In this document: positions 1 through 4,636 of the stretch, in pieces
How positions within the stretch are numbered: position 1 is the first letter of the stretch
Layout of the letters: each line of letters starts with the position of its first letter
Source: Actinomycetota bacterium
GTDB taxonomy: Bacteria; Actinomycetota; Thermoleophilia; Solirubrobacterales; Solirubrobacteraceae
Reading direction: 5' to 3'
Assembly (NCBI GenBank): GCA_903970315.1
Contig: CAJCIJ010000042.1
Location: 1 to 9,831, forward strand
DNA length: 9,831 bases
The notes under the pieces: model-generated
Seen by the model: the letters and a program-made list of their open reading frames with translations, nothing else
Databases searched by the model: none
Told to the model about the DNA's origin: nothing
Translations under genes and position numbers: made by a program

Positions 1-369
1 CGCGGCCGCCGCGACGGGCCCGTTGACGGCCACCAGGGCGAGAACTCCGGGCAGCCAGAAATGCCACAGCAGCAACGCGAGGCACACTGCGGTGACGGCG
101 CCGATGCAGTTGAGCACGGTCACCGAGCCTCGACGTGGCCAGGCCTCCGCGCGGGCCACAAGCGCCGGTGCCAGCAGCGCAGGGATCAGTGGCGCGATCA
201 GCACGCCCGAAACCCATACGGCGCTATGGGTATGGCTGAAAACCGTCAGCGTCAGCGCGCCGATCCCAAACCAGGTTGCCAACTTGGACAGCGTGTAGGC
301 GACGACGATCCGGCGCAGGCTCCAATCCCTCATCAGATGGCGCCCCACTGCGGCCAACACCGGGTCCAC
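1..369 (-). CDS. MFS-like membrane transporter, N-terminal part (truncated by window edge)
   Basis: The frame stays open from a GTG at 369 down to base 1, giving 123 residues with no stop, so the gene continues outside the window. An internal ATG at 333 (residue 13) precedes the basic stretch RDWSLRR, which is typical of the cytosolic N-terminus of major facilitator superfamily members. Hydrophobic segments follow at about residues 21-44, 51-72, 83-106 and 107-123, with a charged loop (ARAEAWPRRGS) between the second and third. That pattern supports a polytopic inner-membrane protein; substrate and direction of transport cannot be told. I prefer the GTG start because a TACGGT hexamer ends 8 nt before it, as at other starts here. 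It is divergent from the histidine kinase. The family call rests on topology and the N-terminal motif only. Confidence 0.6.
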   Translation of the reverse strand, partial: MDPVLAAVGRHLMRDWSLRRIVVAYTLSKLATWFGIGALTLTVFSHTHSAVWVSGVLIAPLIPALLAPALVARAEAWPRRGSVTVLNCIGAVTAVCLALLLWHFWLPGVLALVAVNGPVAAAA

Positions 370-377
370 GGCCCGTC

Positions 378-383
378 ACCGTA
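378..383 (-). promoter_or_regulatory. Putative -10 element (TACGGT) of the transporter gene
   Basis: On the minus strand TACGGT is followed by 8 nt and then the GTG at 369. Transcription would start at or next to the start codon, i.e. a leaderless mRNA. No convincing -35 hexamer is seen. The same spacing occurs at the response regulator and recO. Confidence 0.4.
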
Positions 384-413
384 GCCGGTTGGGCCGGGGG
401 TGCGGTGGGTACG

Positions 414-1622
414 ATGAGCGGCCAAGCCATGTCCAGGAGTGCTGAGCGATGGCTCATTGAGCTGATGGCCGATCGAGCCAGAACCGCGCTGGACGCGGCC
501 ATGGTGCTCGTGGTTCTCAAGGAGCGCGGCGAGTTGCACGTGGCCGCGGCAAGCGGCCGGGGGCACGTCCGGGCGAGCGTGCTGCCAATCGAGGGGAGCG
601 CTCTTGGTGCCCTGTATGAGGCCGGCCGGCCGGTGAGCGTCGATCGCCCGCTTCCCGGCCAGGCCGATTGGCTGACGGAGCTCGGTATCGAAGGGCACGC
701 GGCCGTCGTTGCGCCTCTTCCCATCGACGGGCCGGACGGGGGGATGATCATGGCCGTGCGCAGCGATGCGGCGTTTGGCGACCAGGACGCCACCACGCTG
801 GCGGCCCACGGGGCGCGGCTGACCCGGCAGCTCATGGCCGAGCGCAACGCCGAGCTTGAACGGCTGCGTTACGGCGCCCAGGCGCGCGAGCGCGAGCGCG
901 AGCGCTGGGCGCGCGAGCTTCATGACGACACCGTGCAGGGTCTTGGCGTGCTGCGCATGCAGCTGGCCAACGCTCGCGATTCCGGTGACACCCAGCGGTT
1001 GCGGGCTGCCGTCGAGGAGGCCCTGGCGGGACTGGAGCGAGAAGTCCAGGGTATCCGCCACCTGATCACCGAGCTCCGGCCCGCCGCTCTGGACGACCTC
1101 GGACTGGCTGCGGCCCTGCAGGCTCTGGCTCGGCGTGCGCAGGCGGTTTACGGCTTGCAAGCACACACCGAGTTTCACCTTGGACCCGACGGCGAGCAGC
1201 GGCGCCTGGACCCCGAGCTTGAGACGACCATCTACCGGGTGGTCCAGGAGGCGCTCACCAACGTCTCCCGCCATGCCCAGGCCTCCTCTGTGCACATCGT
1301 CGTGGCCGAGACCGACGGCACAATCACCGCCGCAGTAACCGACGACGGCCGCGGCTTTCCGGCCGGCGCACCGGTGCAGGCCGCGGCCGATCGAGCCGCA
1401 CTCGCCGATCCGACTGCCGACGGCCAAGTGGAGTCCGGCGAGGCCGCCGGCGGCGGCAACGCGCCGGGCGGCTTTGGCATGCCGGGCATGCGCGAGCGTG
1501 CCGAGCTTGTCGGTGGGACCCTTCAGATAGCGTCGGCCCCGGGTCAGGGGACCACAATCCGGCTGGCGGTTCCGCTGGCCGGTAGGCCTCACTTCGCGGC
1601 CGACGGCTCTGTCACCGCCTGA
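414..1622 (+). CDS. Cytoplasmic GAF-domain sensor histidine kinase, NarL/DesK-type (HisKA_3)
   Basis: A 402-residue kinase with no transmembrane segment, so it should sense an intracellular signal. Residues about 8-140 look like a GAF-type sensor domain, followed by a charged helix (146-166) rich in Arg/Glu. The HisKA_3 dimerisation box reads ARELHDDTVQGL with phospho-acceptor His170, and LRPAALDDLGL (211-221) follows. The ATPase domain has the N-box QEALTNVSRH (278-287), the G1 motif DDGRGF (310-315) and the G2 motif GFGMPGMRER (353-362). Between G1 and G2 lies an unusual Ala/Gly-rich stretch (about 317-351), longer than in typical family members. The ATG at 414 is chosen because GGTGGG lies 4 nt upstream; an in-frame GTG at 405 and ATG at 429 are alternatives. 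Its likely partner is the LuxR-type response regulator downstream. Confidence 0.88.
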   Translation: MSGQAMSRSAERWLIELMADRARTALDAAMVLVVLKERGELHVAAASGRGHVRASVLPIEGSALGALYEAGRPVSVDRPLPGQADWLTELGIEGHAAVVAPLPIDGPDGGMIMAVRSDAAFGDQDATTLAAHGARLTRQLMAERNAELERLRYGAQARERERERWARELHDDTVQGLGVLRMQLANARDSGDTQRLRAAVEEALAGLEREVQGIRHLITELRPAALDDLGLAAALQALARRAQAVYGLQAHTEFHLGPDGEQRRLDPELETTIYRVVQEALTNVSRHAQASSVHIVVAETDGTITAAVTDDGRGFPAGAPVQAAADRAALADPTADGQVESGEAAGGGNAPGGFGMPGMRERAELVGGTLQIASAPGQGTTIRLAVPLAGRPHFAADGSVTA

Positions 1623-1669
1623 TCTGGCCGCTCGGGCCACGCGCCCGGCGTCCGCAGGCAAGGCAGCGG

Positions 1670-1724
1670 GGCGCGACTCGAGGGGGACCGGCGGGCCATC
1701 AGCCCAGCCGCATCGAGTCGCGCC
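1670..1724 (+). repeat. Large hairpin in the kinase-regulator intergenic region (possible terminator or attenuator)
   Basis: A perfect 12-bp inverted repeat (GGCGCGACTCGA at 1670-1681, complement at 1713-1724) encloses a second stem, GGCGGGC (1690-1696) against GCCC-A-GCC (1702-1709) with a 5-nt loop. It starts 47 nt after the kinase stop codon. No U-tract follows, so an intrinsic terminator of the usual kind is not shown; it could terminate, protect the mRNA 3' end, or be a DNA site. Confidence 0.5.
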
Positions 1725-1916
1725 TGTCCATGCACGCGCCGAAGTGAGCGCCGACGCGCCGCTGCCGCACCCGGAACTCCGGCCACCCCCATGCAGACGT
1801 CGCTCAAACAGAGACATGTCTGCGGCATTTGCAAGGGGATCTCCGAGGTACCTGGGTGTTACTCGGACGGACTTTGCACGCCCAGAATGGTGGCGCAAGC
1901 AAACGCGTCTGTCTGC

Positions 1917-1959
1917 CGTCCTAGGGGTGCCGATCGTGTCGTCCTAAAAGGGCCGATCG
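1917..1959. repeat. Two tandem 20-bp direct repeats upstream of the response regulator (candidate operator)
   Basis: Repeat 1 (1917-1936) and repeat 2 (1940-1959) both read CGTCCTA-N5-GCCGATCG and match at 16 of 20 positions. The period is 23 bp, about two helical turns, so both copies face the same side of the DNA. Their centres lie about 57 and 80 bp upstream of the inferred transcription start near 2007, a usual place for activator sites. The rest of the 385-nt gap (1623-2007) shows the 1670-1724 hairpin, a small inverted repeat GCAGAC/GTCTGC (1793-1823) and no credible gene. Confidence 0.5.
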
Positions 1960-1993
1960 CGTTGCCTCATCTGCCGGCCCCCGACCTGTCCGC

Positions 1994-1999
1994 TACCGT
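1994..1999 (+). promoter_or_regulatory. Putative -10 element (TACCGT) of the response regulator
   Basis: TACCGT ends 8 nt before the ATG at 2008, implying a leaderless transcript. No Shine-Dalgarno and no good -35 are visible, which would fit dependence on an activator bound to the 1917-1959 repeats. Confidence 0.35.
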
Positions 2000-2007
2000 T
2001 TTCGCCC

Positions 2008-2808
2008 ATGCGGGAAGATCTCGCAAGCGGCGCGATCGCCTTGCAAGATGGGACCCTTGCCTCGCCTGGACCGGCTGGAGAGCCGACACCTGGAGCGATG
2101 TCCCCCGCAGCCGGTCGGCCCGGTACTGATCGCCCGATCGATGTGGTCATTGCCGACGATCACGCCGTCGTGCGCGATGGGCTGCGGGCCGTGCTCGAGC
2201 GCGATCTGTCGGTGTTCCGGGTCGTCGGCGAAGCGGGCGACGTGCCCTCGATTGCACGCGCTGTCAACGACCACAAGCCGGACCTCTTGACGCTGGACCT
2301 GACGATGCCCGGGGGCTCGTGCCTGGCCGTGCTGCCCCAGTGCTTTGCGGCCCATCCCGAGCTTGCCGTGGTGGTGGTCACGATGCGCGAGGACCCCGGC
2401 TACGCGCGCCAGGCGCTGCGTGCTGGTGTGCGCGGGTACGTGCTCAAGGAGGCTGAGCCCGCGCAGCTGTTGCAGGCATTCAGGCTGGCTGTCGCCGGCG
2501 GCCAGTATCTGGACCCGCAGCTTGGCGCGGTGATGGTCTCGGGCCATGGTGGCCACGGGGACCAGGCGCCGCTTTCGGAGCGCGAGCGCGAGGTGGTGCG
2601 ACTGGTTGCGCTGGGCTACACCAACCCCGAGATCGCCGATCGCTTGCATCTGGGGGAACGGACTGTCAAGACTTACCGTGCACGCGCAGTGGAGAAGATT
2701 GGCGTCTCATCGCGCGCCGAGCTGACCGCCTTTGCGCGCCGCGAGGGCCTCATCGAGGACCCCATAGGCATCTCGGAACGCCTCGGCGGCCCGCCTGTGC
2801 GGCCCTGA
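2008..2808 (+). CDS. NarL/FixJ-type response regulator (REC + LuxR HTH)
   Basis: Encodes 266 residues from the ATG at 2008. A poorly conserved N-terminal extension (1-43) precedes the receiver domain (about 44-165): acidic pocket Asp50/Asp51 in VVIADDH, phospho-acceptor Asp97 in LTLDLTMPGG, Thr125 and Lys147 (GYVLKEAE). A linker leads to a LuxR-type helix-turn-helix (about 187-243) with the hallmark LSEREREVVRLVALGYTNPE and IADRLHLGERTVKTY. It should bind DNA when phosphorylated by the upstream kinase. A second start at ATG 2098 would give 236 residues, closer to the usual length, but its GGAG lies only 2 nt upstream; the 2008 start has a TACCGT -10 at leaderless distance. The start is therefore uncertain, the family is not. 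Its stop faces the stop of the padR-type gene. Confidence 0.9.
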   Translation: MREDLASGAIALQDGTLASPGPAGEPTPGAMSPAAGRPGTDRPIDVVIADDHAVVRDGLRAVLERDLSVFRVVGEAGDVPSIARAVNDHKPDLLTLDLTMPGGSCLAVLPQCFAAHPELAVVVVTMREDPGYARQALRAGVRGYVLKEAEPAQLLQAFRLAVAGGQYLDPQLGAVMVSGHGGHGDQAPLSEREREVVRLVALGYTNPEIADRLHLGERTVKTYRARAVEKIGVSSRAELTAFARREGLIEDPIGISERLGGPPVRP

Positions 2809-2812
2809 CCGG

Positions 2813-2835
2813 AGCCGGGGCCGCCGGTCCCGGCT
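2813..2835. terminator. Hairpin between convergent genes (possible bidirectional terminator)
   Basis: AGCCGGG (2813-2819) pairs with CCCGGCT (2829-2835) around a 9-nt loop, in the 46-nt gap between the response regulator stop and the padR-type stop. There is no T-rich tail on either strand, so the terminator role rests on position. Confidence 0.4.
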
Positions 2836-2854
2836 GCTCGCCGTGGTCGGACCG

Positions 2855-3511
2855 CTACCTGGACTTGCGCGCCGGCCGAATGCGTTGCTGATGCTCTGAC
2901 GCTGCCTGCGGCGCGATCTGCGCCAGCTCCCTGCGCGCGTATTCGATCCAGGCCAGCTTGGCGTCCAGTGAGAGCCGGCGCTCCTCGGCGGCCAATCTCG
3001 CCGCCAGCGCCGATGCGCCCTTGCGCGCCGTGATCCGCTCGGAAGCGGGAGCCTCTTCGGCTTCGTGGCGGCACTCGCGCTCGTAGCGGTCAAGGATGGC
3101 CAGGGCGAGCTCGGGTTCTGGTACCAGGACCGCGAACTGCCGGGCCAAGAGGTGCGAGCGACGATCGGACTCGCGCAGCTGGCTGAACAGGTAGACCTGG
3201 TAGGCACCAACGCCCTGGGCGGTCACCTTGTAGTGGACTCTGGGCATGCGCCCCTCGTCGTTGACCTGGACCTCCTCGATGAGCTCACGCCGCTTGAGTG
3301 CATCCAGGGCCGTGTAGACGTAGGAGACACCGCTGAGGTGCAGCATGCCCCCGTAGGTGCGCTCGAAGCGCTGTGCAAGCTCGTAGCCGTAGCTTGCGCG
3401 CTCGATCAGCAGACCTATAAGGGCCCACTGCACCAGTGACTGGGTCGGTGCCCCCGTGGCTTCTCGCGGCTTGCCCGGAGGGCCGCTGACTTCGGATCTG
3501 TTCAGCCGCAT
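2855..3511 (-). CDS. PadR-family transcriptional regulator
   Basis: A 218-residue protein. Residues about 25-105 form a winged helix-turn-helix of the PadR type: QWALIGLLIERASYGYELAQ, then a stretch ending in YVYTALDALKRRELI and the wing with HYKVTAQG. The C-terminal half (about 105-200) is helical and charged, matching the dimerisation region of long PadR proteins (PadR_C/VirR-like), and the tail is basic (RIRPARKSR). PadR proteins are usually repressors responding to small molecules or stress; the ligand cannot be read from sequence. The frame is open up to 3718, but I place the start at ATG 3511: it has a GGGGGG ribosome-binding site 4 nt upstream and a good promoter behind it, and upstream residues lack family similarity. 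It is divergent from the small-RNA array and a candidate regulator of it (inference from position). Confidence 0.85.
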   Translation of the reverse strand: MRLNRSEVSGPPGKPREATGAPTQSLVQWALIGLLIERASYGYELAQRFERTYGGMLHLSGVSYVYTALDALKRRELIEEVQVNDEGRMPRVHYKVTAQGVGAYQVYLFSQLRESDRRSHLLARQFAVLVPEPELALAILDRYERECRHEAEEAPASERITARKGASALAARLAAEERRLSLDAKLAWIEYARRELAQIAPQAASEHQQRIRPARKSR

Positions 3512-3545
3512 CAATCCCCCCGGATCGCGTTGCGCTTTGTGCTTG

Positions 3546-3575
3546 ATGATACAGGATGCGGGTCGGCGATGTCCA
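3546..3575 (-). promoter_or_regulatory. Housekeeping-type promoter of the padR-type gene
   Basis: On the minus strand TGGACA (3570-3575) and TATCAT (3546-3551) are separated by 18 bp. Each is close to the sigma-70-type consensus, and this is the best protein-gene promoter in the window. Transcription would start near 3539, leaving a leader of roughly 28 nt that contains the GGGGGG ribosome-binding site. Confidence 0.6.
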
Positions 3576-3677
3576 CCATTTCGCCGCTGAGCGCCACTTT
3601 TGAAGGCGCCGCTCTCCGCAATCACCGGGATCGAAAACGTGGCCGTGGATGCCTCTGTACGGCGATCGCAGGCAGTC

Positions 3678-3701
3678 ACAAGGTGACATATGTCACCTTG
3701 T
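3678..3701. promoter_or_regulatory. 24-bp perfect palindrome, likely operator
   Basis: The half-site ACAAGGTGACAT is followed directly by its exact reverse complement, centred between 3689 and 3690. It lies between the padR-type promoter and the promoter of RNA unit A, centred about 67 bp upstream of the inferred start of A. Length and perfection argue for a dimeric protein-binding site. A PadR site is plausible (the family often recognises ATGT/ACAT-type dyads), but another regulator is equally possible. It is not seen before units B or C. Confidence 0.65.
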
Positions 3702-3721
3702 AGAACTTTCAACCTCATGAC

Positions 3722-3750
3722 TTATCAGCGCGTTTTGGGAGGTGTATAAG
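3722..3750 (+). promoter_or_regulatory. Promoter of RNA unit A
   Basis: TTATCA (3722-3727), 17-bp spacer, TATAAG (3745-3750). The block ACCTC[AG]TGACTTATCA that includes the -35 is shared almost exactly with the promoter of unit C, with identical spacer length. Confidence 0.6.
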
Positions 3751-3756
3751 GGGTTG

Positions 3757-3930
3757 ACGTGATGGACTTGACCCCCTCCCGGACTCCGCTCTTTCAGCCG
3801 TCCTCCCGGAGTGGAAAGGGCGCCACATATAGCGCCCGACCTGAGTTCGGGTTGATCTAAGCGCCATCGCGTCGCGTCTCCTCCAGATAATGAGCCGAGT
3901 GCACGGGGGGTGCACTCGGCTCGTTATCGT
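3757..3930 (+). ncRNA. Candidate small RNA, unit A of three tandem copies
   Basis: Boundaries are inferred: about 7 nt after the -10, to the end of the terminator tail. In order: a C-rich run (3772-3780); stem 1, ACTCCG (3783-3788) with CGGAGT (3807-3812), whose 18-nt loop carries GUCCUCC; the conserved motif GTCCTCCCGGAGTGG (3800-3814); a perfect hairpin GGGCGC/GCGCCC (3818-3837); a small hairpin ACCTG/CGGGT near 3839-3852; the invariant 9-mer GTCTCCTCC (3876-3884); and a terminator hairpin. Both pyrimidine motifs are complementary to Shine-Dalgarno sequences, so a role in translational control by base-pairing is an inference. No ORF with plausible coding character lies here. I know no named family that matches. 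Confidence 0.65.
3887..3927 (+). terminator. Terminator hairpin of RNA unit A
   Basis: GAGCCGAGTGCAC (3892-3904) pairs perfectly with 3910-3922 around a GGGGG loop, and the stem extends outward by A/T pairs (ATAAT with GTTAT) to about 18 bp. A moderately T-rich tail follows (GTTATCGTT). Confidence 0.75.
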
Positions 3931-3937
3931 TAACGGG

Positions 3938-3978
3938 CCGCACGGCACGCAGATCGGTGGATCCATCGATACGTGCGG
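3938..3978. repeat. Nested inverted repeat between units A and B
   Basis: CCGCACG (3938-3944) is the complement of CGTGCGG (3972-3978). Inside lies ATCGGTGGATCCATCGAT, an 18-bp palindrome with one mismatched pair. A further short repeat, CACTT/AAGTG, lies at 3980-3998. Together these sit in the 116-nt spacer before promoter B and may be operators; nothing coding is seen. Confidence 0.4.
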
Positions 3979-4024
3979 TCACTTCGGTTGGCCAAGTGGG
4001 GGGTTCAGATTTTGGCCAGCAGGG

Positions 4025-4055
4025 CTAACACGGCCGATCGCGGGCGGGGTATAAA
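4025..4055 (+). promoter_or_regulatory. Promoter of RNA unit B
   Basis: TATAAA (4050-4055) is a clear -10. The best -35 is CTAACA (4025-4030) with a long 19-bp spacer, so this promoter is weaker or differently controlled than A and C. The -10 lies 52 nt before the GTCCTC motif, exactly as in unit C. Confidence 0.5.
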
Positions 4056-4061
4056 TAACCA

Positions 4062-4229
4062 ACGACGTACCAGGACACCGCGTGTGTTCCGCCCTCTACC
4101 TGTCCTCCCGGAGTGGGGGGGCGCCGGATACGGCGACCCACTCGGGGCCTCAGCGGTGAGCCTGCGTTGGCGTCGGTCTCCTCCCGACAGTGGGCCGGGC
4201 GCCGGTGAGCGCCCGGCCCTTGTCGTGTT
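4062..4229 (+). ncRNA. Candidate small RNA, unit B of three tandem copies
   Basis: Ends are inferred from the -10 and terminator. Stem 1 is TTCCG (4087-4091) with CGGAG (4109-4113), enclosing a 17-nt pyrimidine loop that ends in GUCCUCC. The motif GTCCTCCCGGAGTGG (4102-4116) is identical to that of unit A. The second hairpin is CGCCG-gata-CGGCG (4122-4135), extendable by GAGTGGG (4111-4117) with CCCACTC (4137-4143); that extension competes with stem 1, so two states are possible. A hairpin GGC-TCA/TGA-GCC lies at about 4146-4162. The 9-mer GTCTCCTCC (4176-4184) precedes the terminator. Motif-to-motif distance is 74 nt. Confidence 0.65.
4185..4225 (+). terminator. Terminator hairpin of RNA unit B
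   Basis: GGGCCGGGCGC (4192-4202) pairs perfectly with GCGCCCGGCCC (4209-4219) around a 6-nt loop, and CGACA (4185-4189) can pair with TGTCG (4221-4225) to extend it. The tail TTGTCGTGTT is moderately T-rich. Confidence 0.75.
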
Positions 4230-4242
4230 GGGCCGGGCGCGC

Positions 4243-4286
4243 CAGCCGCTCCGGCGGCGCTGACGACGGGCCACCGCCGTGGCCCG
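4243..4286. repeat. Two GC-rich hairpins between units B and C
   Basis: GCCGC/GCGGC (4245-4258) and CGGGCCAC (4267-4274) with GTGGCCCG (4279-4286, 4-nt loop). They may act as back-up termination before promoter C. No coding signal is seen here. Confidence 0.35.
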
Positions 4287-4313
4287 GGAGCGATGAATGT
4301 TCCACCTCGTGAC

Positions 4314-4349
4314 TTATCAAAGACCCCTGCGTGGTGTATATGCAGGGGT
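4314..4349 (+). promoter_or_regulatory. Promoter of RNA unit C with embedded inverted repeat
   Basis: TTATCA (4314-4319), 17-bp spacer, TATATG (4337-4342): same -35 and spacing as unit A, with the same upstream block ACCTC[AG]TGACTTATCA. An 8-bp perfect inverted repeat, ACCCCTGC (4323-4330) and GCAGGGGT (4342-4349), brackets the -10, a position suited to a repressor. Unit A lacks this repeat. Confidence 0.6.
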
Positions 4350-4510
4350 AGGCGTACGCTGCGGCCCATCTCTGCTCTGCCCTCGAATGTCCTCAATGAG
4401 TGGTTGGGGCGCCCACGGGCGCTCCCAAATCGAGTGGTTTTGGTGACAAGCAGTGGCGTCTAGTCTCCTCCAGACCACGGGCCGAGCGCCAGCATGGGCT
4501 CGGCCCGCGT
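4349..4510 (+). ncRNA. Candidate small RNA, unit C of three tandem copies
   Basis: The most diverged copy, with inferred ends. Motif 1 reads GTCCTCAATGAGTGG (4389-4403), so the CCC/GG core is changed. Stem 1 shifts to CCA-t-CTC (4366-4372) with GAGTGG (4398-4403). The second hairpin is TTGGGGCGCC (4404-4413) with GGCGC-T-CCCAA (4418-4428), a different sequence from A and B but the same position and fold. The invariant 9-mer GTCTCCTCC (4463-4471) lies 74 nt after motif 1 and 7 nt before the terminator stem. Retention of pairing despite sequence change is the main argument that these are structured RNAs. Confidence 0.65.
4478..4507 (+). terminator. Terminator hairpin of RNA unit C
   Basis: CGGGCCGAGC (4478-4487) pairs with GCTCGGCCCG (4498-4507) around a 10-nt loop. 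The tail (CGTTGAG) is poor in T, so termination may be weaker or aided by the next inverted repeat. Confidence 0.6.
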
Positions 4511-4511
4511 T

Positions 4512-4548
4512 GAGCGCCTCCGGGCATCGCAGCCGGCGCCAGGCGCTC
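4512..4548. repeat. Inverted repeat upstream of the pyrG promoter
   Basis: GAGCGCCT (4512-4519) is complementary to AGGCGCTC (4541-4548), with an inner CCGG/CCGG stem. It begins right after the unit C terminator and could complete termination or be an operator. It lies upstream of the pyrG -10, so it is not part of the pyrG leader if that promoter is right. Confidence 0.4.
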
Positions 4549-4617
4549 GCGCCATGGTGGCCCGGCGGCCGGGACGGGTCGCCGCTGGGCTTTGGGTGCG
4601 ACCGCCGGTGATGGGGC

Positions 4618-4623
4618 TAGACT
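4618..4623 (+). promoter_or_regulatory. Putative -10 element (TAGACT) of pyrG
   Basis: TAGACT lies 13 nt before the pyrG ATG, the same hexamer as at recO and the glutaredoxin gene. A Shine-Dalgarno GGAG (4627-4630) lies 6 nt before the ATG, so the mRNA would have a very short leader. A -35 is unclear (TTGGGT at 4592-4597 is 20 nt away). Confidence 0.45.
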
Positions 4624-4636
4624 CCTGGAGCGAGGC

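Noticed and set aside
333..1898. Minus-strand open frame of 521 codons across the histidine kinase
   Set aside because: The plus strand has intact kinase motifs over the same bases, and the minus translation is Arg/Gly/Ala-rich without domains.
1791..2129. Cys-containing 112-codon plus-strand frame in the kinase-regulator gap
   Set aside because: It begins MQTSLKQRHVCGICKG and runs into the response regulator in another frame. A CxxC alone is not enough, there is no ribosome-binding site, and the stretch contains the direct repeats and promoter.
3512..3718. Upstream extension of the padR-type gene by 69 codons
   Set aside because: The extension lacks PadR similarity, contains the promoter, and the ATG at 3511 has a good ribosome-binding site.
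3722..4510. CRISPR array or transposon repeats as explanation of the triple repeat
   Set aside because: Units are about 290-300 bp, strongly diverged, with conserved internal structure and promoters; there are no short identical repeats with unique spacers, no terminal inverted repeats and no transposase.
4349..4636. Unit C as a pyrG riboswitch or attenuator leader
   Set aside because: Unit C has its own terminator, pyrG has its own -10 at 4618-4623 with a short leader, and two more copies of the element lie farther away with no gene behind them. Read-through control cannot be fully excluded.
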